Shown here in pieces: positions 1-7,835 of a DNA stretch of 38,531 nucleotides. Location: the NCBI GenBank assembly GCA_019695215.1, contig JAIBAK010000033.1, positions 1 to 38,531 on the forward strand. The letters are read 5' to 3'. Positions within the stretch are counted from its first letter, which is position 1, and the number at the start of each line of letters is the position of its first letter. A model generated the notes under the pieces. That model was not told where the DNA came from and made no database searches. It saw nothing but the letters and a program-made list of their open reading frames with translations. This stretch comes from Bacteroidia bacterium. GTDB taxonomy: Bacteria > Bacteroidota > Bacteroidia > UKL13-3. Both the position numbers and the translations under genes were made by a program.

Positions 1-127
1 ACTGACTCGACTTCGCTCGAACTGACTCGACTTCGCTCGAACTGACTCGACTTCGCTCGAACTGACTCGACTTCGCTCGAACTGACTCGACTTCGCTCGA
101 ACTGACTCGACTTCGCTCGAACTGACT
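1..127. repeat. 20-bp tandem repeat array at window edge
   Basis: Six complete and identical 20-bp units (ACTGACTCGACTTCGCTCGA) run from base 1 to 120, followed by a partial unit, ACTGACT, to 127. Each unit holds two TCGA palindromes. There are no spacers between units, so this is a simple minisatellite and not a CRISPR. The array starts at base 1 and probably continues outside the window. It lies in the intergenic space downstream of the OmpA-like gene and its terminator. Perfect identity of the copies suggests recent expansion or ongoing homogenisation. Confidence 0.95.
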
Positions 128-140
128 TACGAAAGACATA

Positions 141-175
141 AAAAAAGCCCTCCGACTTTTCGGAGGGCTTTTTTT
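141..175 (-). terminator. Rho-independent terminator of the OmpA-like gene
   Basis: A perfect 9-bp GC-rich stem (GCCCTCCGA at 147-155 with TCGGAGGGC at 160-168, loop 156-159) is flanked by an A run at 141-146 and a T run at 169-175. The symmetry allows it to work on both strands. It sits about 20 bases past the stop of the minus-strand OmpA-like gene. Confidence 0.9.
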
Positions 176-192
176 ATGAAGTATATTTAATA

Positions 193-1683
193 CTAGTAAG
201 CTAATTTAAATTCAACCCTGCGGTTTTTAGCTTTTCCCTGTGCAGTGGCATTGTCGGCAATTGGCATGGTAGAACCATAACCAACGGCACTGATGCGCTC
301 AGCTGCAATACCACGGGCAATCATATATTTTTTAACTGATTCGGTGCGGGCTTGTGAAAGTGTCATGTTTTTGGTAGCATCACCCACATTGTCGGTATGG
401 CCTTCAATGGTTACTTTCAAATCAGGCTCAGCTTTTAAGATTTCAACCAGCATATTCAAATCGTCATACGATTCTTTTTTGATTACATCTTTACCCGATT
501 CGAAGAATACTCCTTTCGCAGCTACAGCTACTTTCTTGGCAACTTCGGCTTTAATTTCAGGGCAACCGTTATTAGCAACTAATCCGGCTACGGCAGGGCA
601 TTTGTCTAATTCGTCAATCACTCCGTCACCATCGGTATCAGGGCATCCTTTATTGGCTACTGTACCTACTTTGTCAACACATTTATCTTCCGAGTCCTGT
701 ACTCCGTCACCATCGGTATCAGGGCATCCTTTAAATACAGCAATACCTGCTTTATCCGGACAGGCATCGTCCATATCTTTAATACCGTCTCCGTCTTTAT
801 CAGGGCATCCTTTAAAATCAACCAAACCTGAATCGTTAGGGCACTGGTCTTCGTTATCTACTATACCATCACCGTCAGAATCCATATCGCAACCAAACTC
901 ATCCACTTTGTAACCGGGACGTGTGTTAGGACATTTATCCAGTTTGTTTGATACACCATCGGCATCATCATCTTTAGCAATTTTTTTGCTTCCACCGGTT
1001 GATCCGGCCGATCCGCCAAACACATATTTAATACCGGCAGCATAATAAATGAACTGGTCATTATCCGACCATTTGTTTACTTTTTGAACACCATCCCATG
1101 CATCGCTCATGGTGTAGTTATAGGTAAGCTGTCCGTAAATGGTAAACATACCATTTAGCGGATAATCGCAACCTATTCCCATTGGCCAGTTGAACTTATA
1201 GGAAGGTTCGGCTTTTTTGTTACCAAACACATCATTATTCAGGTTAAAACCAAAATTGTTTTGGGTAAGGAAATTAAAGCCTCCTAATCCCATAAATGCG
1301 TAAGGTTTGAATTTAGTATCTTCACCCAGCAGGTAGCCGTTGCTGAACTTATATTTTACTCCAACAAAATAATCGGCAATATGTCCGCCAAACTGGTATC
1401 CCTGATAAATGCCCGATTTTGATAAATAACCAATCTGGCCCCAATTGGCATTCAACATTCCGTCAAATGACGGGCTCACATAGTAATGAGCAGAAATACC
1501 TGCCGTTGGGTGAAAAACCTGATCATTCAAAATGGAATAAAATCCAAGATCACCATGGTATTCACGCTGACCAAAGTGGACACCAAAAGCAAGTTTATGA
1601 TCGGAAGTTTGGGCATTGCCCAAAAACGTACTTAAACAGGCAATCGCCACTACAAGTAGTTTAGTAAAACTTTGTTTCTTCAT
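193..1683 (-). CDS. OmpA-family outer membrane protein with TSP type 3 repeats
   Basis: A 496-residue envelope protein predicted to anchor the outer membrane to peptidoglycan. The chosen start gives a classic signal peptide (MKKQSFTKLLVVAIACLS..., cleavage near GNAQ); an ATG 18 codons upstream would place extra residues before it and is rejected. Residues 25-225 are rich in aromatic residues and glycine and resemble an OmpA/OprF-type beta-barrel. Next come about five calcium-binding thrombospondin type 3 repeats of the DxDxDGxxD...CP type (roughly 235-375). The last 110 residues are the OmpA C-terminal domain, with IEGHTDNVG and a C-terminal NRRVEFKL. Family knowledge assigns the last domain to diaminopimelate binding. 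It is monocistronic, with its own terminator downstream. Confidence 0.95.
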   Translation of the reverse strand: MKKQSFTKLLVVAIACLSTFLGNAQTSDHKLAFGVHFGQREYHGDLGFYSILNDQVFHPTAGISAHYYVSPSFDGMLNANWGQIGYLSKSGIYQGYQFGGHIADYFVGVKYKFSNGYLLGEDTKFKPYAFMGLGGFNFLTQNNFGFNLNNDVFGNKKAEPSYKFNWPMGIGCDYPLNGMFTIYGQLTYNYTMSDAWDGVQKVNKWSDNDQFIYYAAGIKYVFGGSAGSTGGSKKIAKDDDADGVSNKLDKCPNTRPGYKVDEFGCDMDSDGDGIVDNEDQCPNDSGLVDFKGCPDKDGDGIKDMDDACPDKAGIAVFKGCPDTDGDGVQDSEDKCVDKVGTVANKGCPDTDGDGVIDELDKCPAVAGLVANNGCPEIKAEVAKKVAVAAKGVFFESGKDVIKKESYDDLNMLVEILKAEPDLKVTIEGHTDNVGDATKNMTLSQARTESVKKYMIARGIAAERISAVGYGSTMPIADNATAQGKAKNRRVEFKLAY

Positions 1684-1811
1684 ATACGTAAGCAATTTAA
1701 TTTCTACAATTGAGGATATAAAAGTAGGATAAAGCAAAGTAAATGTAAAGTGAGAGTTGAAATATTCTTGTAGATACCCAAAAATCAGTCAGTTATTTCT
1801 TTAAAAAAATA

Positions 1812-1839
1812 AAAACAGCCCCGGTGAAAGGGCTGTTTT
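1812..1839 (-). terminator. Rho-independent terminator of pdhB
   Basis: Inverted repeat AAAACAGCCC (1812-1821) with GGGCTGTTTT (1830-1839), loop 1822-1829. On the minus strand it is followed by a U-rich tract. It lies about 30 bases after the pdhB stop codon. Confidence 0.88.
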
Positions 1840-1870
1840 CAGGTACATATCACGCTGTTAAAAATCCGTT

Positions 1871-2851
1871 TCAGCTTACATAAAGCACACTTTTTACCGC
1901 CTCAATTGTGCGCGCTGTATTAGGCAGAAAAGCTTCAACCATGGTGGGGGCGTATGATAAGGGAACATCGCGGCAGGTAACACGTTTTACCGGAGCGTCT
2001 AAATAATCAAAAGCTTCCTTTTGTATCATATAGGCCAGTTCGGATGAAATAGATGCCAGCGGCCAGGCTTCTTCCACCACTACTAAGCGGTTGGTTTTTT
2101 TCACCGATTCTATTACGGTAGCATAATCAATAGGGCGAACGGTTCTAAGGTCAATTACCTCGGCCGAGATGCCTTCTTTGGCTAACTCTTCGGCAGCGGC
2201 CAATGCCACTTTCATTATTTTCCCGAATGATACAATGGTAACATCAGAACCTTCGCGTTTAATATCGGCTTTGCCTATAGGAAGCAAATATTCTTCTTCG
2301 GGCACTTCGCCTTTATCTCCATACATCTGCTCCGATTCCATAAAAATAACCGGGTCGTTATCGCGAATAGCAGATTTTAATAATCCTTTTGCATCGTAGG
2401 GATTGGAGGGAACTACCACTTTTAGTCCGGGGCAGTTGGCAAACCAGTTTTCAAAAGCCTGCGAGTGCTGTGCGGCTAATTGCCCTGCCGAGGCAGTGGG
2501 CCCTCTGAAAACGATGGGTACATTGTACTGTCCACCACTCATCTGATACATTTTGGCTGCTGCATTTATTACCTGATCAATAGCCACCAGCGAAAAGTTA
2601 AAGGTCATAAACTCAATCACGGGCCTCAATCCGTTCATGGCGGCACCCACGCCTATGCCTGCAAAACCCAGTTCGGCAATGGGGGTATCAATTACCCGCT
2701 TTTCGCCAAACTCGGCCAGCATGCCCTGGCTCACTTTATAAGCTCCGTTGTATTCGGCTACTTCTTCGCCCATCAGAAAAACATGTTCATCTCTTCTCAT
2801 CTCCTCGTTCAATGCTTCTCTAAGGGCTTCACGAAATTGTATTACACGCAT
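1871..2851 (-). CDS. pdhB: Pyruvate dehydrogenase E1 component, beta subunit
   Basis: This 326-residue protein is the beta chain of the alpha2beta2 E1 enzyme. The enzyme decarboxylates pyruvate with thiamine diphosphate and passes acetyl groups to the E2 lipoyl domain, feeding acetyl-CoA synthesis. Visible family marks are DTPIAE (Glu60, expected to contact the thiamine aminopyrimidine), [15 protein letters not shown] (His129), and DLRTVRPID in the C-terminal transketolase domain. The length is full for the family. The alpha subunit and E2/E3 are not in the window, so the complex is split in this genome. The beta chain of a branched-chain 2-oxoacid dehydrogenase is a close alternative, but this subtype matches PdhB better. 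Confidence 0.93.
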   Translation of the reverse strand: MRVIQFREALREALNEEMRRDEHVFLMGEEVAEYNGAYKVSQGMLAEFGEKRVIDTPIAELGFAGIGVGAAMNGLRPVIEFMTFNFSLVAIDQVINAAAKMYQMSGGQYNVPIVFRGPTASAGQLAAQHSQAFENWFANCPGLKVVVPSNPYDAKGLLKSAIRDNDPVIFMESEQMYGDKGEVPEEEYLLPIGKADIKREGSDVTIVSFGKIMKVALAAAEELAKEGISAEVIDLRTVRPIDYATVIESVKKTNRLVVVEEAWPLASISSELAYMIQKEAFDYLDAPVKRVTCRDVPLSYAPTMVEAFLPNTARTIEAVKSVLYVS

Positions 2852-2871
2852 ATGTTTAATTTGCTGAGGCG

Positions 2872-2879
2872 CAAAAATA
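2872..2879 (-). promoter_or_regulatory. -7 element of pdhB (TATTTTTG)
   Basis: On the minus strand TATTTTTG fits the Bacteroidota -7 consensus TAnnTTTG, 20 bases before the pdhB ATG. A TTTG at 2895-2898 has a 15-base spacer, shorter than the usual 19-23, so the -33 assignment is weak. Confidence 0.55.
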
Positions 2880-2929
2880 AGATTTTAAATGATTCAAAAA
2901 ACGGGGTGTTTCGGTTTCAGGATAAATAG

Positions 2930-2937
2930 TATATTCG
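2930..2937 (+). promoter_or_regulatory. -7 element variant (TATATTCG) of methyltransferase gene
   Basis: TATATTCG matches the Bacteroidota TAnnTTTG element except for C at the seventh position. It lies 7 bases before the ATG at 2945, so the transcript would have almost no leader. The same TAnnTTCG variant precedes creD and ribD. Confidence 0.45.
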
Positions 2938-2944
2938 CAGCCTT

Positions 2945-3682
2945 ATGACGCAGCAATTTGATTACAAAGAGCTTGACAGCGAAGGGCTGGAGAATTTAGA
3001 CGTAATATCGGAAGCCGTAAATTTTAACCGCTGGATGTATGACCAGATTAAAGACCACTGCCACGGAAAAATACTGGAAATAGGCAGCGGTATAGGGAAT
3101 ATCTCGGGCTTTTTTATTGACGATAATAAAAATATTTGGGTAAGTGATTTAAGGCAAAATTACCGTGATGCCCTTACCGAAAAATTCAGTGGTAAAAAGA
3201 ATCTGGGCGGAGTGCTTGACCTGGATATTGTGCGCCCCGATTTTGATGAAGCCTGCAAACACCTGTTTGAAAGTTTCGATACCATTTTCGCCTTAAACGT
3301 GGTGGAGCATATTGAAAAGGATAATCTGGCCATTCATAATTGCAAGAAGTTATTGAAAAAAGGAGGCAAACTCATTATTCTGGTTCCGGCTTTTCAGTCG
3401 CTCTATAACGGTTTTGATAAAGAACTGTATCACTACCGCAGGTACACGAAACACACCCTGAATAAACTGTTTAAAGAAAATCATTTTCATTTGGTAGAGT
3501 CAAGATATTTTAATGCCCTGGGTATATTGGGCTGGTATGTGTCGGGCAAACTGCAGCGCAACAAAACCATTCCCAAGGGACAAATGAAACTATACAACCT
3601 CATTATTCCCATTAGTAAAATGCTGGATGCAGTGATGCTGAAAAAGGTAGGACTATCGGTGATTACGGTGGGGCAGAAATAA
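2945..3682 (+). CDS. Class I SAM-dependent methyltransferase
   Basis: A 245-residue soluble protein with a Rossmann-type methyltransferase core. Motif I is KILEIGSGIG (residues 42-51), an acidic residue ends strand 2 (VSDLR), and FALNVVEHIEKD is the motif IV region of small-molecule methyltransferases of the Methyltransf_11/UbiE group. A later HYRRYTKHTLNKLFKENHF segment is typical of family members seen near polysaccharide and envelope genes. The substrate cannot be told from the sequence. The gene is divergent from pdhB and about 70 bases ahead of creD on the same strand. Its N-terminus (residues 1-40) is a usual lead-in for this group, so it looks intact. Confidence 0.85.
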   Translation: MTQQFDYKELDSEGLENLDVISEAVNFNRWMYDQIKDHCHGKILEIGSGIGNISGFFIDDNKNIWVSDLRQNYRDALTEKFSGKKNLGGVLDLDIVRPDFDEACKHLFESFDTIFALNVVEHIEKDNLAIHNCKKLLKKGGKLIILVPAFQSLYNGFDKELYHYRRYTKHTLNKLFKENHFHLVESRYFNALGILGWYVSGKLQRNKTIPKGQMKLYNLIIPISKMLDAVMLKKVGLSVITVGQK

Positions 3683-3724
3683 ACAGTTCCCGTTTCTTTT
3701 CTCTTGCTTATACTTTCCTTTAGT

Positions 3725-3732
3725 TACCTTCG
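3725..3732 (+). promoter_or_regulatory. -7 element variant (TACCTTCG) of creD
   Basis: TACCTTCG lies 23 bases before the creD ATG. A TTG-containing hexamer at 3703-3706 gives an 18-base spacer, close to the normal 19-23 of Bacteroidota promoters. Support is by pattern only. Confidence 0.4.
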
Positions 3733-3755
3733 TTTAGGCTTAAACAAGTTAAAAT

Positions 3756-5129
3756 ATGGCTGAAGGCAATTTATCTTTTTTCGACCGGCTCAATAACTGG
3801 GCATCGGGTTCGGTAATGCTGAAATTACTCGTTATCGGTATTTTGATTTTGGTATTGCTTATACCAAGCAGCATGGTGCAATCACTAATACGGGAACGCG
3901 AAGGGCTGAGGGATGAGGCCGAGCGCGAAATAAGCAGTAAATGGGGCGGAGTACAAAAGGTAGGAGGCGTGGTGATAAGCGTGCCCTATGAGGTTATCAC
4001 TAAAAATGATAAGGGGCAAACGGTAACAGAAATAAGGTATGCGCATTTTTTACCCGATGAGTTGAATGTGGCGGGCGACCTGCAACCTCAAAAACGCTAC
4101 CGGGGCATTTACCTAGTGATGTTGTACCACTCACACCTGCATTTTTCAGGTTCGTTTTCTAAACTCAATCTCGATCCGCTCAATATTAACCGCGTGAATT
4201 TCCATTTTGAAGATGCCTTTTTATCGGTAGGTATAACTGATATGCGGGGAATAAACGAGCAGGTGAAACTAAAACTGAACGACAGCCTTCTTGCCTTTGA
4301 ATCGGGGATTCCGGTAAATGATTTATTCAGTTCGGGCATCAGCGTTCCGGTAAAAATGAATCCTGAAGAAACATACCGTTTTTCGTTTGATCTGGATTTA
4401 AACGGTAGCCGCTATATCCGGTTTTATCCGCTCGGAAAACAAACGCATGTAACCTTAAGTTCAGCCTGGCCAAGCCCAAGTTTTGACGGCAGCTTTTTGC
4501 CCGACAACAGAACTATTTCGGACAGCGGTTTTACAGCCGACTGGAAAGTGTTGCAGCTAAACAGAAACTATCCGCAACAGGGTTTGGGTTCGTTTATCAG
4601 TTTATCGCAAAACAATGACGAAGGGGATACTTATACTACCGATAACGATAAATTTTCTTCTTTCGGGGTTCGGTTGCTGCTGCCCGTTGATGAATACCAG
4701 AAAAACAACCGCTCGGCCAAGTACAGTGTGATGTTTATTTTTCTTACTTTTCTTACCCTGTTTTTTGTAGAGATGCTCAATAAAAAACGCATTCACCCCA
4801 TTCAGTATTTGCTGGCCGGTTTTGCCATTGTGCTGTTTTATGTTTTGCTCTTATCCTTCAGCGAGCATATAAGTTTTGATAAAGCTTACTGGACTGCCGG
4901 AATAGCTATTGTTTCGCTCTTGTCTTTTTATGTGTGGAGCATGGTGCGCAAGAGGAAGATTACTGTGGTGGTAACTGCCGTATTTGTGATACTCTACGGA
5001 TTTTTTTATTCGCTGTTGCAACTCGAAGATTATGCCTTGTTGTTTGGCAGTCTGGGCTTGTTGTTAATACTTGGCACGGTTATGTACCTTACCCGAAACC
5101 TCAACTGGAATAACATAAGCAGGGAATAA
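3756..5129 (+). CDS. creD: CreD-family inner membrane protein
   Basis: This 457-residue protein fits the CreD (cell envelope integrity inner membrane protein) family. One N-terminal membrane segment (about 20-43, KLLVIGILILVLLIPSSMV) leads into the family signature IREREGLRDEAEREISSKWGG. A large periplasmic beta-rich domain spans about 60-325, and the last 130 residues hold a cluster of about five or six hydrophobic segments. In Escherichia coli CreD is a target of the CreBC two-component system linked to envelope stress and colicin tolerance; no creBC genes are visible here, so that regulation is not implied. It converges on the downstream dehydrogenase with only 4 bases between stop codons and no visible terminator. 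Confidence 0.9.
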   Translation: MAEGNLSFFDRLNNWASGSVMLKLLVIGILILVLLIPSSMVQSLIREREGLRDEAEREISSKWGGVQKVGGVVISVPYEVITKNDKGQTVTEIRYAHFLPDELNVAGDLQPQKRYRGIYLVMLYHSHLHFSGSFSKLNLDPLNINRVNFHFEDAFLSVGITDMRGINEQVKLKLNDSLLAFESGIPVNDLFSSGISVPVKMNPEETYRFSFDLDLNGSRYIRFYPLGKQTHVTLSSAWPSPSFDGSFLPDNRTISDSGFTADWKVLQLNRNYPQQGLGSFISLSQNNDEGDTYTTDNDKFSSFGVRLLLPVDEYQKNNRSAKYSVMFIFLTFLTLFFVEMLNKKRIHPIQYLLAGFAIVLFYVLLLSFSEHISFDKAYWTAGIAIVSLLSFYVWSMVRKRKITVVVTAVFVILYGFFYSLLQLEDYALLFGSLGLLLILGTVMYLTRNLNWNNISRE

Positions 5130-5133
5130 AAAT

Positions 5134-5841
5134 TTAAGCCATGTTTTTGGGCCCTTTGGGTTGCAGCGGACGTATCTCTAAATTTACTGTATGAAAATTA
5201 TCAGGCATCTCCAATGTCTGCACAATGTTTAATGCCACATCTTCGGGCATCAGCATATAATCATGGGGTTTAATACCGGGACTGTTGCGAAAAAAATCGG
5301 TTTTGGTAGAACCGGGGTACAGGCAGGTTACTTTTATTCTAAAGTCGCGCACTTCACGAAATAATGACTCTGATAATCCTTTTACGGCCCATTTACTGGC
5401 GCAGTAAGCACCCACCTGCGGCATGCCTTCAAGCGCAGCGGTAGAAGCAATGTTGATGATATGTCCATATTGTTGGTTTTTCATTTGCGGCAGGGCCAGT
5501 TTGCAGCAGTAAAACATCCCGTTTACATTGGTGTCAAACATTTCATGCCATTGCTCTACAGGAGTTTCTTCGAGCCAGCCGAAATAACCTAATCCGGCAT
5601 TGTTAACGAGAATATGGATTTCTTCGCCAAAGTGTTTTTTTACTTCCGAAAAAGCTTGTTGCACCTCATCCCATTTGCGCACATCGCTTTTTACAAAAAA
5701 CAGATTGGGATGCGTATAATCGGGTGGTGTTATTCCAAGTCCGGCCACACGGCAGCCTTTACTCAGCAATAACTGAGCGGAAGCTTTTCCTATTCCTTTA
5801 CTAATGCCTGTGATGATGGCGGTTTTATTGTTGAGTTGCAT
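5134..5841 (-). CDS. Short-chain dehydrogenase/reductase
   Basis: A classical 235-residue SDR that would use NAD(P)(H) on an unknown alcohol or ketone. Visible features are the cofactor-binding TGISKGIG (residues 11-18), NNAG (80-83), catalytic Ser133 in INIAS, and the YxxxK pair Tyr146/Lys150 in YCASK. All tetrad positions appear intact. It resembles the Bacteroidota SDRs annotated as 3-ketoacyl-ACP reductase-like or sepiapterin reductase-like, but it is not placed next to fatty acid genes. It is the last gene of a minus-strand group after prmC and a lipoprotein, separated from the latter by 8 bases, so co-transcription is likely. Confidence 0.9.
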   Translation of the reverse strand: MQLNNKTAIITGISKGIGKASAQLLLSKGCRVAGLGITPPDYTHPNLFFVKSDVRKWDEVQQAFSEVKKHFGEEIHILVNNAGLGYFGWLEETPVEQWHEMFDTNVNGMFYCCKLALPQMKNQQYGHIINIASTAALEGMPQVGAYCASKWAVKGLSESLFREVRDFRIKVTCLYPGSTKTDFFRNSPGIKPHDYMLMPEDVALNIVQTLEMPDNFHTVNLEIRPLQPKGPKNMA

Positions 5842-5849
5842 ATGCTATT

Positions 5850-6929
5850 TTATTCAACTTTTTTGGGTTTTCTGAAATTTACTTTGTCAATGAAGTAGAT
5901 ACCATTAATACCTCCAACCACAACAAAATTATTGAAGGTGGTAACGGTAGTAATGTATAATCCATCCAAACCCTCGTTGGAGAGTTGCTGTAAAGTAAAT
6001 GAATTTGGTGTGATAAATACCTGGTATAATTGGTCACTAAGACTGGCAAATAAATCACCGTCTACATTAAAGAAATAATAAAAACTCATTGACAGGCCAA
6101 AGTTGTATGCCAAAGGCCAGCTTAGTCCATTGTCCGATGAGACGTAAATATTTTTATCACAAACCGCAAATAGATGATTCTGGTGTTTAAAAACTACGGC
6201 TGCCGAGTAGTTAATTATTTTTTGGTATGAACCATCGGTACTTATCCGGTATGTAGCCCATGCCCAGTTATTGAATTGCACGCCTACGTAAAAGTATCCG
6301 TCAACATAGGAGGTGCTAAGTATTGCGTATTGACTAAATTTTGATCCGAATGTGTCAGTAGGAGACTCTATGGTAATCTTTCTAGTGTAGAAGGTATCAA
6401 GGCAGCTAAATTGATTAGAAGGATTGATTGCCATAAATAACAAATGAAGTTTATTGTCATTTTTTGCTCTGTATGGTATGAGTAATTCATTTTTTTCATT
6501 TAACCCGATACAACTGCTTTTATACCTACCGAAATAAGGAAAGGATTCGAGGTTGCTATCTATCTTAGTGAGTTCTACATAATAGCCACTGATCGCATCG
6601 CAGTCATTTTTGTTTGGGATGAGCGATAAATAGGAGTACATCAGGTTCACATGCATCAGGCTATTCATTGGGGGCTTTTCATTTTCAATATACTCTCCGC
6701 AGGTTGTGGTTTGAGATATTTGAAGTTGATGGCTAAGGGTTGTAAAGTACCGGTTGGTGCTGTAGATATACAGATTGTTGTCATCCTTGGCCATGTTGAT
6801 GCAACTTTCAAAAAAACTGGTTATTGACTTTAGTTGTGTCCAGTTTACAGATTTGTTTGGCTCTGGCGCATCGGTTTTACATCCGGATAAAATGAAATAA
6901 CATGGCAGCAGGAATAAGTAAGTTTTCAT
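5850..6929 (-). CDS. Putative lipoprotein, beta-propeller-like
   Basis: No specific family was recognised for this 359-residue protein. Residues 1-17 form a lipoprotein signal (MKTYLFLLPCYFILSGC) with Cys17 as the lipidated residue, so it should be membrane-anchored outside the cytoplasm. The mature part is beta-rich with repeated short strands and one BNR/sialidase-type Asp-box-like stretch (YVSSDNGLSW), which suggests a propeller of the kind found in photosystem-stability-factor-like proteins. It starts 2 bases after the prmC stop and ends 8 bases before the SDR, so it belongs to that operon although its function is unrelated to PrmC. Confidence 0.75.
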   Translation of the reverse strand: MKTYLFLLPCYFILSGCKTDAPEPNKSVNWTQLKSITSFFESCINMAKDDNNLYIYSTNRYFTTLSHQLQISQTTTCGEYIENEKPPMNSLMHVNLMYSYLSLIPNKNDCDAISGYYVELTKIDSNLESFPYFGRYKSSCIGLNEKNELLIPYRAKNDNKLHLLFMAINPSNQFSCLDTFYTRKITIESPTDTFGSKFSQYAILSTSYVDGYFYVGVQFNNWAWATYRISTDGSYQKIINYSAAVVFKHQNHLFAVCDKNIYVSSDNGLSWPLAYNFGLSMSFYYFFNVDGDLFASLSDQLYQVFITPNSFTLQQLSNEGLDGLYITTVTTFNNFVVVGGINGIYFIDKVNFRKPKKVE

Positions 6930-6931
6930 AT

Positions 6932-7789
6932 TCAGGTATTTTTAATGGAGGTTACAATCCTTGGTTTCCCCTGCATATCCTTCAACACTTCTACAGCGTC
7001 AAATCCGTTTTGCTTGAGTAATTTTTCTGTTTGTATTGCGTATTTTTCGTTGCACTCAAAAAACAGGTGTCCTCCTTTTTTCAGGTGCATTTGTGCAAAG
7101 GCAGTAATGGCTTTATAAAATTGCAGCGGGTCGTGGTTGGTAACAAACAGGGCGCTGTGGGGCTCATGTTGCAGCACATTGGGCTGCATATCTTTTTTTT
7201 CTTCTTCGGTAATATAAGGCGGATTGCTCACCAGCACATTATATTGCCCCAGTTTGCCCCAATCGGTTTCCTTTAGAATATCTATTTGGTCAAAACAAAT
7301 TTTATCAGCCTTTAAGGCAACTGCATTTTCCCTTGCTGTTTCTAAGGCTTCTGCCGAGAAATCAATAGCCGTAATCTCAGCATCAGGAATTTCGAGCTGC
7401 AGGGATATGGCAATGCACCCCGACCCGGTACCAATATCAAGAATGGAAACTTTTCGGCCGCGGCACTCTTTGATAATGCGGTACACCAGTTCTTCGGTTT
7501 CACTGCGGGGAATGAGTACTGACGGGTTTACACTGAATTTTTGTTTATAAAACCACGTATACCCAAGCGCATATTGTACAGGCTGCTGCTGCATTAATCC
7601 GTGCAGGTATTTGTACACTCTGAACACAAAGGTTTCCGGTATTTCCTCCCGGTCAAGGCTGCGCAGTTTGCTGCGGCTGTAACCGGTGGCGTCTTCCATC
7701 AGCATCCAGGTAATATTCTCTGATTCCTGCTCATCGTAGATGGCTCTCAGCTCATTTTGTGTTTTCCCGTGGAATTCTTTGTAGGTCAT
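6932..7789 (-). CDS. prmC: Release factor glutamine methyltransferase
   Basis: PrmC (HemK) methylates the Gln of the GGQ motif in peptide chain release factors RF1 and RF2 using SAM, raising termination efficiency. The 285-residue protein has the N-terminal helical domain, the family stretch NPSVLIPRSETEELV (about 88-102), SAM motif DIGTGSGCIA (118-127) and the diagnostic NPPY at 189-192. I take MTYKEF as the start; the longer reading adds nine poorly supported residues that would overlap the divergent ribD promoter region. It heads a minus-strand transcript with a lipoprotein and an SDR downstream. Confidence 0.95.
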   Translation of the reverse strand: MTYKEFHGKTQNELRAIYDEQESENITWMLMEDATGYSRSKLRSLDREEIPETFVFRVYKYLHGLMQQQPVQYALGYTWFYKQKFSVNPSVLIPRSETEELVYRIIKECRGRKVSILDIGTGSGCIAISLQLEIPDAEITAIDFSAEALETARENAVALKADKICFDQIDILKETDWGKLGQYNVLVSNPPYITEEEKKDMQPNVLQHEPHSALFVTNHDPLQFYKAITAFAQMHLKKGGHLFFECNEKYAIQTEKLLKQNGFDAVEVLKDMQGKPRIVTSIKNT

Positions 7790-7823
7790 GACTCGAAATC
7801 TACAGCCAAAGTACAAAAAATGT

Positions 7824-7831
7824 TATTTTCG
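7824..7831 (+). promoter_or_regulatory. -7 element variant (TATTTTCG) of the ribD operon
   Basis: TATTTTCG fits TAnnTTTG with one change and lies 5 bases before the GTG I propose as the ribD start. Because a promoter sits here, the ATG at 7788 cannot be the ribD start. Support is by pattern only. Confidence 0.4.
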
Positions 7832-7835
7832 TAAC

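Noticed and set aside
1..127. CRISPR array
   Set aside because: Units are contiguous with no spacers and no cas genes are near.
293..913. Plus-strand ORF of 206 codons
   Set aside because: Antisense to the TSP3 and OmpA regions of a clear gene; its repeats only mirror the sense repeats.
1684..1737. Upstream start for the OmpA-like protein
   Set aside because: Would put 18 residues before a normal signal peptide.
7788..7835. Upstream ATG for ribD
   Set aside because: Overlaps the prmC start and lies before the promoter-like TATTTTCG; the added residues do not resemble RibD.
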